Shown here: one piece after another, positions 9,145-16,243 of the stretch
Layout of the letters: each line of letters begins with the position of its first letter
Position numbering within the stretch: the stretch's first letter is position 1
Program-made: the position numbers and the translations under genes
IMG/VR virus record: IMGVR_UViG_3300030101_000969
Location: 5,324-52,529 of that record
Source: a virus
Direction: 5' to 3' (one strand)
Length of the DNA stretch: 47,206 nt
The notes under the pieces: model-generated
What the model was told of the DNA's origin: nothing
What the model saw: the letters and a program-made list of their open reading frames with translations, nothing else
Database searches by the model: none

Positions 9145-9191
9145 TTGAACGTTTTCCATACATTATACGAATATTAATAGCATATATGCAA
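9145..9191 (-). promoter_or_regulatory. Promoter of the winged-helix gene with operator half-site
   Basis: On the minus strand TTGCAT (9186-9191) and a perfect TATAAT (9162-9167) are separated by 18 bases. TTGAACGTT at 9145-9153 matches nine consecutive bases of the repeated palindrome core and would lie at about the start point of transcription. A protein bound there would block initiation. Confidence 0.6.
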
Positions 9192-9385
9192 GCCTAACGA
9201 AAAAAAGAAGGGGGGGTACTTTCAAAAATTATGAAATAAACTGAGCAAATTAGTGTATACGTGAGCCTGTCGCAAAAAAAATAAAACAGGGGGGTCGGGG
9301 AGGGTGGGGTCGCTCTGAAACCCTTATATGATAGTATTTCAGGGCATTGTATAAAATTTGATCAACAGTACGCACCCGGAATAGC

Positions 9386-9434
9386 TTAAATAGTCGTTAT
9401 GGATATGTGGCAATTAACTATTGAACGTTCAATA
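9386..9434. repeat. GGATAT hairpin plus palindrome module, copy A
   Basis: The arms AATAGT and ACTATT enclose a segment with CGTTATGGATATGTGG, followed directly by a 16-bp perfect palindrome (9419-9434, core ATTGAACGTTCAAT). The same arrangement recurs at 15.1, 16.8 and 26.8 kb. It lies just past the stop of the small terminase gene. Confidence 0.7.
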
Positions 9435-9453
9435 TTTGTTCGCTGTACCGGCA

Positions 9454-9924
9454 CTATTCAGAATGTGGCATAGGGAGGGATAGTATTTCTTCTAGCTTAG
9501 TCTCAATCTCGGTAGCTACTTCTTCCGGTGTTCTATCCTTCGTGGTTGTCTCTATCCTCTCAACGAATAATCCTACGTCTGAAGTCTTGCCCAGTAGTTC
9601 AAGTGCCCTGATTCTAGCTGATTCATTATTGCTAGGGTTCAATGCTTCCTTTTGTAGCTGTTCCAACACGAGATGCCTAAGAGAGAGCACGCTTGCCTGT
9701 GCGTACTCCTCCTTTCTCTTGAATCCTTGCTTTAACCTTTGGGCAATCTTAGGGTTTGATTTCAGCTTACTAGCTTCCACATGAATAGCACTATCTTTCA
9801 TTCCTTTGGCATTGTACGCTGTTCTATACGCATCACTTGCTGAGTTGCCTTTTAGCAACTCCGCTATAAACTTTTCCTGTTTGCCTGTTAGTGGATGTAT
9901 CTCTTTTATATTGTCTTTGCTCAT
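9454..9924 (-). CDS. terS: Terminase small subunit (Terminase_2 type)
   Basis: 156 residues from ATG 9924. The N-terminal half has the family pattern: HPLTGKQEKFIAELLKGNSASDAYRTAY, then a helix with HVEASKLKSNPKIAQRL, followed by a long helical oligomerisation region and an acidic tail. It recognises phage DNA and loads the large subunit. A longer frame opens at 10083 but has an atypical Cys/Arg-rich N-terminus and crosses a plus-strand promoter, so the shorter start is preferred. The leader carries a CTGTCC-GTA-GGACAG inverted repeat (9939-9953) that includes the weak ribosome site and could modulate translation or bind a regulator. Confidence 0.82.
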   Translation of the reverse strand: MSKDNIKEIHPLTGKQEKFIAELLKGNSASDAYRTAYNAKGMKDSAIHVEASKLKSNPKIAQRLKQGFKRKEEYAQASVLSLRHLVLEQLQKEALNPSNNESARIRALELLGKTSDVGLFVERIETTTKDRTPEEVATEIETKLEEILSLPMPHSE

Positions 9925-10015
9925 GTAACAAATTGTAGCTGTCCTACGGACAGTTTTAAATACTCCGGCATGAACAGATAGGCAACATTCACAAAATATT
10001 TTTTTTCTGTAGGGG

Positions 10016-10044
10016 TTGCACTTTGTCACACGTTTTGCTAATAT
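10016..10044 (+). promoter_or_regulatory. Strong sigma70-type promoter for the plus-strand region
   Basis: TTGCAC (10016-10021), 17-base spacer, TAATAT (10039-10044). Transcription would begin near 10051-10052, in the gap between the divergent small terminase gene and the first plus-strand gene. This is the best-spaced promoter on the plus strand and probably starts early transcription. Confidence 0.7.
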
Positions 10045-10051
10045 CCGTTTT

Positions 10052-10572
10052 GTCATTGAGAATTGATTGCCCCTTCGGGGCATAACGACCCTCTCGGGGG
10101 TGCCAATTCACCGCCTTCAATGACTCGCTTGTTAGCGACAAGTGGGACGGAAAGGTAAACGTCCGAGGAGATCGAAAGTCAAGAGGTGGCAAGGTACAAA
10201 TCGGAAGCCTTGTAAAAGTTGGTGATGCGAAGTTCCTGATACTACTGAGACTAAGTAGTGAAGATGAAAGAAGAACAGTTAACGGTTCAGAGATTCGGAG
10301 AAGGTAAAACAAGGGTCGGACATTTTGGGTCAGCAGATGAAACGCTGATTCAGTTATATGGAAAGCTTAGTATGTGAAGAGAGACACAATAGCCAACGTT
10401 GTTGGCAGTCACGGGTCCGGTGTGACGTGATACGGTTCGGAGCGAACAGACGGAAGTATGACTGATAGGTTGAGTAATCGAGGGGCAAGTTACTGCGAAG
10501 GTAGCGAGAGAGAAGACGGGCTTGTAATGGGTCCGTTTCTTTGTGGGTATTTCAACGAGTACCCACAAAGAA
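10052..10572 (+). ncRNA. Large structured RNA or leader of about 0.5 kb
   Basis: No plausible gene lies here, yet the sequence is full of stems: TGCCCC/GGGGCA (10068-10082), CTCGCTTGT/ACAAGTGGG (10124-10146, two G-U), GGACG/CGTCC (10145-10164), CAAGG/CCTTG (10190-10212), ACTACT/AGTAGT (10241-10259), TCAGC/GCTGA (10330-10348), GCCAAC/GTTGGC (10392-10406), GTCAC/GTGAC (10408-10426), GTTCG/CGAAC (10435-10447), GTTAC/GTAGC (10489-10505) and a perfect 13-bp stem (10537-10549 with 10560-10572). ACGACCC (10085-10091) can close the whole domain by pairing with 10529-10536, with one bulge. The segment is purine-rich and higher in G than neighbouring genes. No U-run follows the last stem, so it may be a leader or be processed. 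It resembles in style the large ornate phage RNAs (GOLLD, ROOL), but I cannot place it in a family. Confidence 0.65.
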
Positions 10573-10611
10573 GCGAAGTGCTTCGATTTAATTATTTAGG
10601 AGATAATCAAT

Positions 10612-11076
10612 ATGAAAAAAGAAAAAGTAGTTGTTTCAAGAATTACACAATTCGGAAAAATTTTAGAGAATAAATTCAAGGATGCTGTGTTAGCTGTTGA
10701 CGGTTCTGTTCACAGACAAGTTGCAGTTGACGAATGCAGAGCAGAGATTGCTACCTATAACAAAATGGTAAATTTACTTAAAGGTAATCCAATAAACAAA
10801 TATGACACTAGACCGGACAGTTATTTTATTTCCGCTAAGGTAGAAGATATTAAACCGATAGACGGTAATAAAATATTCTTTGATGCTATCAATGAGGAGG
10901 TCAAGGTTAGCGGAAAAGTTATTGCAGAGAGAATGAAAGGCAATATAACTATGAAGCCTTTTGCAAAAAGGGTCGCTTGTTTGGATAACGTAACAAGGGA
11001 TGATTTAGAAAAAATATTACCGGATTATGTTTCCGGTGGGCTTATAACAAAATTATTTAATGAGGGGGTGAAGTAA
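10612..11076 (+). CDS. Early protein of unknown function
   Basis: 154 residues; first gene after the early promoter and structured leader. ATG 10612 follows TAGGAGA. The protein is basic at the N-terminus (MKKEKVVVSRITQFGKIL) with mixed alpha/beta pattern and no transmembrane segment or known motif. Its last base is shared with the next ATG, so the two are coupled. A first-expressed phage gene often acts in host takeover, but nothing in the sequence shows this. Confidence 0.75.
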   Translation: MKKEKVVVSRITQFGKILENKFKDAVLAVDGSVHRQVAVDECRAEIATYNKMVNLLKGNPINKYDTRPDSYFISAKVEDIKPIDGNKIFFDAINEEVKVSGKVIAERMKGNITMKPFAKRVACLDNVTRDDLEKILPDYVSGGLITKLFNEGVK

Positions 11077-11495
11077 TGTCTACAAGATGTTTAATAGCGT
11101 ATCAGAAACCGAACGGAACAGTTGATTCTGTTTATTGTCACTTTGACGGTTATCTATCGGGTGTTGGTAAAATGCTCGTTGATAATTATGTTTCTGAAAA
11201 TAAGATACAGGAATTAATAATGGGTGGAGACTTCAGCAGTCTAGAAAAAGATATTTCTGATATTAGACGTTATGGCAATAAGCCTAGATTCTATAACAGC
11301 GAATACCAATTTGTTGATGATGCAGACCCCATGTACCACGAATATTTATATAAGTTTGTTTCGCATGATGCTAACAATAAGGCTAAAGGTCGTTGGCAAG
11401 TATCACGGGGAAAATCAATAGAAGTTGAAGGCGGATATAAAGAACTCGCTTATTACTATACTGAGTTTACTACTCTTGTGAGTGAAGGGAGTTAA
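11076..11495 (+). CDS. Conserved phage protein with STR...YCHFDGY motif
   Basis: 139 residues. The N-terminus MSTRCLIAYQ...VDSVYCHFDGYLSGVGKMLVDNY fits a small soluble family that I recall from phages and plasmids, in which STRA/STRC is followed by a YCHxDGY element and then a Gly-Val-Gly-Lys turn. Its biochemical function is not known to me. It overlaps the previous gene by one base and is followed by another small gene after two bases. Confidence 0.75.
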   Translation: MSTRCLIAYQKPNGTVDSVYCHFDGYLSGVGKMLVDNYVSENKIQELIMGGDFSSLEKDISDIRRYGNKPRFYNSEYQFVDDADPMYHEYLYKFVSHDANNKAKGRWQVSRGKSIEVEGGYKELAYYYTEFTTLVSEGS

Positions 11496-11497
11496 TC

Positions 11498-11704
11498 ATG
11501 GCAGAGTTTGAACATTTATTTGATGATATGGAACTCTTTTTTGAAGAGTTGGAAGCTTTAAGAGTTTCCGGAATTATGAATATGTACGGTGCTCCCACAT
11601 GGCTTGAGGAAAATTATGATCTTAGCCGGAAGGAAGCTGTCTATGTATTCACAGCTTGGAAAGAACACAAAGAAGAGGAACAAAAAAAACTACTGATGTG
11701 CTAG
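11498..11704 (+). CDS. Small acidic early protein
   Basis: 68 residues, acidic N-terminal half (FEHLFDDMELFFEELEAL) and charged C-terminal helix (TAWKEHKEEEQKK). A GAAGGGAG ribosome site precedes ATG 11498 at the end of the upstream gene. No family recognised; last gene of the first plus-strand group. Confidence 0.65.
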   Translation: MAEFEHLFDDMELFFEELEALRVSGIMNMYGAPTWLEENYDLSRKEAVYVFTAWKEHKEEEQKKLLMC

Positions 11705-11822
11705 TGAGATTCTAGCGAAACAGATTAAATAGATTCATAGTCTAGCCCGAAAGGGTTCTGTCTAGTTGTTGGACGTTTGTATATTGAACGTTCAATATTT
11801 GTTTTAATATAGGAGAGCAATT
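11705..11822 (+). promoter_or_regulatory. Gap with small hairpins and an 18-bp palindrome before the MoxR gene
   Basis: The gap contains a GCTAG/CTAGC hairpin right after the stop, an AGCCC-GAAA-GGGTT stem-loop, and a perfect 18-bp palindrome at 11781-11798 (core ATTGAACGTTCAAT) 24 bases before the next ATG. TAGTTGTT upstream resembles the start of the GGATAT hairpin seen at other copies but the rest is not conserved. A regulator bound at the palindrome would control the MoxR-VWA genes. Confidence 0.65.
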
Positions 11823-12833
11823 ATGCAAACATATATCAAGCCTTCAGAGTTGAAAGGCAAATTAGAAACGTTGATAGCTTTACAGAAGCCAACGTTTATT
11901 TGGGGGGCTTCCGGTATCGGTAAGTCAGAGATTATAGCGAAGGTAGCGGAGAAGCTAGACTACAATTTAATTGATGTCAGAGTTTCTTTGTTAGACCCCG
12001 TAGATTTGAGGGGTGTACCTAGTGTTGAGAACGGTGTTACCAAATGGAACCCTCCGGTATTCTTACCACGAGAAAACGACAAGCAATCAATCTTGTTCTT
12101 GGACGAATTACCGCATGGTAGTCCTAGTGTGCAGAATGCTTTGTTTCAGTTGATCAGAGACAGGCAGATAGGCGAGTACAAGTTACCTGATTCGACAATC
12201 ATTTTATCCGCCGGTAACAGAGTATCGGACAGAGTAGGTGCCAACAAGATCAACGGTGCACTTGCTAACAGGTTCGTACACTTGTCACTAGAAGCTGATG
12301 TGAATGATTGGGTTAGTTGGGGTCAGTCTGAAGGCAACATAGACCCTAACGTTATTGCCTTTATCAGATACAGACCGGAGTTGTTGTTTGACTTCAACAA
12401 AGACTCGGTTGCTTGGGCTAGTCCTAGATCGTGGGAGTCTGTTTCGGATATTGTCAAGGCAGACAGTAACGGTATGGTTGTTAACGCTCAAGACCAATCA
12501 CTTATTGGTGGTACGGTTGGCGAGTCAGTTGCGGTTGAGTTTTGTGCATTCATGGGAATGGTCAACAGTCTTCCGGATGTTTCAGAGATTATCAAAAATC
12601 CTGAGACTTACGAAGTTTCAGAAGACCCTTCTGTTTTGTACGCTTTAACCGGTGCATTGGCTTCAAGGGCAGATGCTAGTAACTTTGATGCAATCATTAC
12701 CTACATGACTAGAGAGGAAATGAGCAACGAGTTTGCGGTTCTTTGTGTCAAGGATGCAATCACTAGAAGCCCTAAGTTAACGAAGACTAAAACGTACGTT
12801 GATTTTCTTAACAAGTATCAACACATAATGTAA
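11823..12833 (+). CDS. MoxR-type AAA+ ATPase
   Basis: 336 residues. Walker A GASGIGKS at 28-35, Walker B SILFLDELPH near 90-98, sensor-1 like ILSAGNR, and an arginine-containing INGALANRF element where the finger is expected. VDLRGVP after strand 2 is typical of MoxR and dynein-related AAA proteins. These ATPases act with VWA-domain partners to remodel target proteins or insert metal. The two genes downstream (unknown protein, then metallopeptidase-VWA protein) complete such a module. A ribosome site AGGAG precedes ATG 11823. Confidence 0.85.
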   Translation: MQTYIKPSELKGKLETLIALQKPTFIWGASGIGKSEIIAKVAEKLDYNLIDVRVSLLDPVDLRGVPSVENGVTKWNPPVFLPRENDKQSILFLDELPHGSPSVQNALFQLIRDRQIGEYKLPDSTIILSAGNRVSDRVGANKINGALANRFVHLSLEADVNDWVSWGQSEGNIDPNVIAFIRYRPELLFDFNKDSVAWASPRSWESVSDIVKADSNGMVVNAQDQSLIGGTVGESVAVEFCAFMGMVNSLPDVSEIIKNPETYEVSEDPSVLYALTGALASRADASNFDAIITYMTREEMSNEFAVLCVKDAITRSPKLTKTKTYVDFLNKYQHIM

Positions 12834-12842
12834 GGAGTAGAT

Positions 12843-13730
12843 ATGCTATTAAATGAAAAGGCTCTCTTGGTTAGCCCAATAATCAAGAAATGGAATCCAC
12901 GTAAAGTTGATAAGGCTTTACGTGATGCTGTCGCTAGTCAGTACGGTGTTGATTCTAAGATGTTAAGTACATCTAAGAAATTGGTTGCTCTCAATGAGGG
13001 TGTTTTCAAAAGGATAGAGACAGTAGACAAGAAGATTAGAAATCATTGCTTCTACTCTATCGGTCAAGGGTGCACCGGTTTTTGTGTGCCCTATGACTAC
13101 AAAGGGAAACATCTTTTACCTACGGAGTTGGCAGATTCTTTCAAGGCAAGATTCAATGAGTATGCAGACGAGAGAGAGAGACTTGTTAAACAAGTTGTCG
13201 ATTCTTGGGATGCTATTGTTGAAGGTGCAAAGGACGAGTTGAAAGATTTGTTTGATGCTGAAGACTATCCCACAAAAGAAGAGATAGCGAGTAAGTACGA
13301 ATGCAGATATATTCAAGAGTCATTACCGGCACAGGCTTACGTGTCTGAAGTTGAAGACCCTAGACATGGTGTTTCAGAATCGGATGTAGTCGAGGTTCAA
13401 AGCAGAACTAAGTCTGATGTTGAACTTGCTACTGAGACAGCTACGAGAAACATTAGTGTTCTGTTGACACACTTAACTGACTGTCTCAAGAATGATAAAA
13501 CTTTCAGAGATAATTCTTTCGACAAAGTTAAGAATGCTATCGAGACTTTTAGTGCTTGGAACTTCAACAACAATCCGGAACTTGCAGAGGTGAGCAACAT
13601 TCTCACTGATGCAGTTTCTTCTATTGATAACGCAGATGTGCTTAGAAAAGATTCTACAAAGGTTGATGAATTTGTAGAAGCTTCAGACAAGGCTTCTGAT
13701 ATTTTAAATAACTTGGACGGTGTAATATGA
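12843..13730 (+). CDS. Partner protein of the MoxR-VWA module (possibly DUF3150-like)
   Basis: 295 residues, mostly helical and charged. It has a Cys-containing segment (GCTGFCVPYDY near residue 78) and long helices between 110-150 and 180-290. It lies between MoxR ATPase and VWA-metallopeptidase genes, overlapping the latter by four bases (ATGA), so the three are probably co-translated and work together. Phages with a MoxR/VWA pair often carry a middle gene annotated DUF3150, and this could be one, but I cannot confirm that from sequence alone. Confidence 0.7.
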   Translation: MLLNEKALLVSPIIKKWNPRKVDKALRDAVASQYGVDSKMLSTSKKLVALNEGVFKRIETVDKKIRNHCFYSIGQGCTGFCVPYDYKGKHLLPTELADSFKARFNEYADERERLVKQVVDSWDAIVEGAKDELKDLFDAEDYPTKEEIASKYECRYIQESLPAQAYVSEVEDPRHGVSESDVVEVQSRTKSDVELATETATRNISVLLTHLTDCLKNDKTFRDNSFDKVKNAIETFSAWNFNNNPELAEVSNILTDAVSSIDNADVLRKDSTKVDEFVEASDKASDILNNLDGVI

Positions 13731-15031
13731 AAACAGCAGAGCAGTTAATGACACAGGCTAGAATAAGGTTGATTGATAAACATCCTTTCTTTGGCAACAC
13801 AGCTATGAAGCTTAAGTTGATTGAAGACTCTAGCATTTCAACAATGTGCACAGATGGGAAGGTTATTAAATACAATCCTGAGTTTGTAGAGGAAAACATC
13901 ATGGCTCACAATGTCGGTGTTCTTGCTCACGAAGTTATGCACGTAACCAACGGGCATCCCTTAAGAAAAGGTAAGAGAGATCACAAGCTATTCAACGTAG
14001 CTTGTGATTATGCTATCAATCCTATTCTTATTGACGGTGGGTTCCTTCTACCGGACGGTGCATTACTAGATGATGCTTACCACGGTATGAGTGCTGAAGA
14101 GATATACTCATCCTTACTTGATGAATATGATCAAGACGAGGGAGACTCCGGCGGTGACGGCGAAGGTGAAGGCGAGACTTCAGACGACACAGGTAACGGT
14201 GACGGTGACGGTGACGGTGACGGTGATTCGGGTGAGTCCGGTGAGTCCGGTGAGTCCGGTGAGTCCGGTGATTCGTTAGCTGATTGGGTTCAAGACAAAT
14301 TCGGTGATCAAGCCGGAGAGTTTGAGGAGCAAAAGAACGAGGACGGTTCTAGCCTTTCAGAGTCAGAGGTCAGAGAGAAGTTAGAAGACTTGACTGTTTC
14401 TAATGCACAATCAGAAATGAGATCAAAGTCTCAAGGCAAAGGCGGTAGCGGTTTTGGTTCTGAATTGAAAGGTGCGACAGCTAGTGCTGTAGCATGGGAT
14501 GATGTGCTGTTACCTCTATGTCAAGATGCTTTATCGGACGAGCAGACCTACAACAGACCTAACAGAAGATTTATTGCAGAGGATATGTATATGCCTAGCT
14601 ATGATAAATCAGACATCAAGTGTGCTGTTGTTGGGCTTGATACTTCCGGTTCGGTAGATGATAAGTATCTGAGACTATTCAAAGGTGGGCTTACTAGAAT
14701 CTTTGAAGAAGTCGGGTTCGATACAATCTACGTTGTAGATTTTACTGATACGGTTGAGCGAGTCACAGAGTACAACAGGGGTGACGAGTTTGAAATGTCG
14801 GACAGGTTTTGGGGCGGTACGCATTTCGCTTCTGTTACTGATTGGATAGAAGATGAAGGTATCAATCCTTCTATGCTTATCTATATGACAGACGGGTTAG
14901 GTCGTGCACCTCTTGAGCCTGACTATCCGGTTGTATGGTGTCTTCCTGAAGAGGATGCACAGAACGAATACACGCTTAGATATAGCGGTATAGATCAATA
15001 CGGTACTTTGATTCCAATGATAACTGCTTAG
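13727..15031 (+). CDS. Putative metallopeptidase with C-terminal VWA-like domain
   Basis: 434 residues in three parts. Residues 1-125 hold a zinc-binding HEVMHVTNGH (68-77) like the metallopeptidase half of DUF2201-type proteins. Residues about 130-250 are an acidic Gly/Asp/Ser/Glu linker with tandem repeats. Residues about 300-430 form a VWA-like domain with the MIDAS motif LDTSGS, followed by WGGTHF and MTDG, the usual second and third metal-site positions. It is the expected partner of the MoxR ATPase two genes upstream. Role in infection unknown; control of a host protein complex or metal-centre remodelling are possible. Confidence 0.8.
   Translation: MKTAEQLMTQARIRLIDKHPFFGNTAMKLKLIEDSSISTMCTDGKVIKYNPEFVEENIMAHNVGVLAHEVMHVTNGHPLRKGKRDHKLFNVACDYAINPILIDGGFLLPDGALLDDAYHGMSAEEIYSSLLDEYDQDEGDSGGDGEGEGETSDDTGNGDGDGDGDGDSGESGESGESGESGDSLADWVQDKFGDQAGEFEEQKNEDGSSLSESEVREKLEDLTVSNAQSEMRSKSQGKGGSGFGSELKGATASAVAWDDVLLPLCQDALSDEQTYNRPNRRFIAEDMYMPSYDKSDIKCAVVGLDTSGSVDDKYLRLFKGGLTRIFEEVGFDTIYVVDFTDTVERVTEYNRGDEFEMSDRFWGGTHFASVTDWIEDEGINPSMLIYMTDGLGRAPLEPDYPVVWCLPEEDAQNEYTLRYSGIDQYGTLIPMITA
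14192..14275 (+). repeat. In-frame tandem repeats in VWA protein linker
   Basis: GGTGAC-type 6-base units (five and a partial) are followed by four exact GGTGAGTCC 9-base units bracketed by GGTGATTCG. They encode Gly-Asp and Gly-Glu-Ser repeats. The near identity of units at the DNA level shows recent slippage, so linker length probably varies between related phages. Confidence 0.85.
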
Positions 15032-15067
15032 AAAATCTAAGTTGGTGTTGGGAAACGTGGGCATCCA

Positions 15068-15136
15068 TATTTATTTACCTAGTCGTTGCGGATATGTGAC
15101 GAACTAGGTAGATAAATATTGAACGTTCAATATTTA
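15068..15136. repeat. GGATAT hairpin plus palindrome module, copy C
   Basis: A 14-bp stem with one mismatch (15068-15081 with 15102-15115), extended inward by CGT/ACG, encloses a loop with TGCGGATATGTG. It is followed by a perfect 24-bp palindrome (15113-15136, core ATTGAACGTTCAAT). The module fills the gap between the VWA gene and a 44-residue gene. A GTAGT/ACTAC hairpin follows before the next ribosome site. Confidence 0.75.
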
Positions 15137-15185
15137 ATTAATGATAGTAGTTGATGAGACTACACAAAAAAAACCAAGGATAGAT

Positions 15186-15320
15186 ATGAAAAAATTTAGT
15201 CATAGAGGTGGTGTTGTAGGTAGAAGGACAAGAGCCTTAGAGAGATTGAAAAAGGTCAAAAAACCTAACAATAGAGAACTCAAAGAAATTGAAATTTTAG
15301 AAAAAAGAATTAAGGAGTAA
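15186..15320 (+). CDS. 44-residue basic protein
   Basis: ATG 15186 follows an AAGGAT ribosome site. The product is strongly basic in its first half (KKFSHRGGVVGRRTRAL) and ends in a charged helix (KEIEILEKRIKE). It is flanked on both sides by structured non-coding DNA. A small nucleic-acid-binding protein is plausible from composition only. Confidence 0.6.
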   Translation: MKKFSHRGGVVGRRTRALERLKKVKKPNNRELKEIEILEKRIKE

Positions 15321-15327
15321 AAAGGGT

Positions 15328-15482
15328 AGAGCAGTTTAAGTGCCTGACATTTTGGAGTGGAGACTCTATTTAGCACCTCAGAATTTACGAGTTGATGACG
15401 ATTAACTCACAAAGCTAGGTGGTGCATAGCTTTATTAAGGAGTAAATATAAACTTGACACTTAAACTGTTTCTGCTTTTTTT
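15328..15482 (+). ncRNA. Compact multi-branched RNA ending in a U-run
   Basis: An 11-bp outer stem (CAGTTTAAGTG 15332-15342 with 15458-15468), extended by AGA/TCT, encloses a GAGT-GGAG-ACTC hairpin (15355-15366) and a second stem (ATTTAC 15383-15388 with GTAAAT 15442-15447). The second stem in turn holds two hairpins: an 8-bp stem with GACG loop (15389-15408) and AAAGCTA/TAGCTTT (15411-15433). Seven T (15476-15482) follow the outer stem, as in a terminator. The result reads as a discrete small RNA rather than a random gap. A conserved-looking ACTCACAAAGCTA at the junction recurs in other gaps. Confidence 0.6.
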
Positions 15483-15496
15483 AATACAGGAAAATT

Positions 15497-16114
15497 ATGA
15501 ATAAAATTGATAAATTAAAAAACTACATACAGAAGGGTTGTTTATCCGGTTGGAACTATGACTTTGCAACAAGTGTTGTTTCACAATACAAAAGCAAAGG
15601 TGACTTATCAGAAAAACAATGGGCTTGTGTTGATAAAATTATTGCTAGACAAGAGAATCCGGAAGCTAGTAAACCTGACTTTTTAAAGAACTCTAAACAG
15701 GTAGGAACTATGGGTAGGGTTGTATCTTTCCTTAACAGGAAAAAGGGTTTCCCTAAACTATGGTTTAAGCTTCCAAATAACAGCGATATTTGCATTTATA
15801 AAGCTACTGAAAGGTCGAAGTATGCCGGACAGTTTCAGCTAACAGGGGGCGGTTATGGCAGTCCCTATTACGGTAGGATAACTGAGAAGGGTGAATTGTT
15901 TGTTTATCCTGACGGTAAAAAAGTAGAAGATGATTTAACTGATTTACTGACTAGATTAGGTCAAGACCCTTCGGGTGTCGCTTCAGAATATGGCAAGCTT
16001 ACCGGTAGATGCAGTTTTTGTGCAAGAAGACTAACTGATGCTAGGAGTATATCAGTTGGTTATGGTGCTACTTGTGCTAAGAATTACGACCTTGAGTGGG
16101 GTAAGGTTGCATAA
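15497..16114 (+). CDS. DUF6011-like zinc-ribbon phage protein
   Basis: 205 residues. The C-terminus GRCSFCARRLTDARSISVGYGATCAKNY has the Cys-x2-Cys ... Gly-x-Gly-x-x-Cys arrangement of DUF6011 (CGRxLTDPxSxxxGxGPxC), probably a small metal site. The first 110 residues are basic and helical, followed by a beta-rich middle with Gly/Tyr-rich turns (TGGGYGSPYYG). Such proteins are common in phages and plasmids; function unknown. A CAGGAAA ribosome site lies directly after the structured RNA described upstream. Confidence 0.72.
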   Translation: MNKIDKLKNYIQKGCLSGWNYDFATSVVSQYKSKGDLSEKQWACVDKIIARQENPEASKPDFLKNSKQVGTMGRVVSFLNRKKGFPKLWFKLPNNSDICIYKATERSKYAGQFQLTGGGYGSPYYGRITEKGELFVYPDGKKVEDDLTDLLTRLGQDPSGVASEYGKLTGRCSFCARRLTDARSISVGYGATCAKNYDLEWGKVA

Positions 16115-16121
16115 ACATAGA

Positions 16122-16217
16122 AGCCTCCACCTCCTAGTGCTTGATGAACAGACAGGCATACACAAAGCTAAACAATATGGGGGCTAAGATATTGGTATTG
16201 TTTAGCATCTGTTCATT
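16122..16217 (+). ncRNA. Hairpin RNA with probable pseudoknot and anti-SD-like segment
   Basis: GATGAACAGA (16143-16152) pairs with 16208-16217, and an inner 11-bp stem GCTAAACAATA (16167-16177) pairs with 16196-16206. The 18-base loop contains GGGGGCT (16179-16185), which can pair with AGCCTCC (16122-16128) upstream, giving a pseudoknot of seven pairs with one G-U. CACCTCCT (16128-16135) next to it equals the 3' end of bacterial 16S rRNA and could mask ribosome sites. CACAAAGCTA at the inner stem base is shared with the other structured gaps. Confidence 0.55.
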
Positions 16218-16243
16218 CTATTAACTAATAACTAAAGAAAAAT

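Larger units (their letters stand above)
9117..9453. other. 337-base gap between small terminase and winged-helix gene
   Basis: No credible gene is present. The gap holds the winged-helix promoter, a run of seven G (9210-9216), a cluster of four G-runs of 6, 4, 3 and 4 at 9289-9309 that meets the G-quadruplex pattern, and a hairpin-palindrome module at 9386-9434. G-runs of this kind are rare in this AT-rich genome. The position between terminase genes makes a packaging-recognition role possible but unproven. Confidence 0.6.

Noticed and set aside
9989-10568. Open frames on the minus strand across the structured region (9989-10312 and 10350-10568)
   Set aside because: No ribosome sites, atypical composition, and they run through the plus-strand promoter and hairpins; they look like chance frames in a sequence low in stops.
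10052-10611. Group I or group II intron, RNase P RNA or tmRNA in the structured region
   Set aside because: I could not find the conserved cores (group II domain V, RNase P P4, tmRNA ends, group I P/Q/R/S). No split gene flanks it either.
11784-11810. The TTGAAC half of the palindrome as a -35 box
   Set aside because: Distances to any -10-like sequence differ between copies (15 bases at 11784, no good match at 15119 or 16825), so an operator explains the copies better.
14091-14279. Second frame (14091-14279) inside the VWA gene encoding Thr-Val and Ser-Pro-Val repeats
   Set aside because: A by-product of the tandem repeat DNA, with no start signal of its own.
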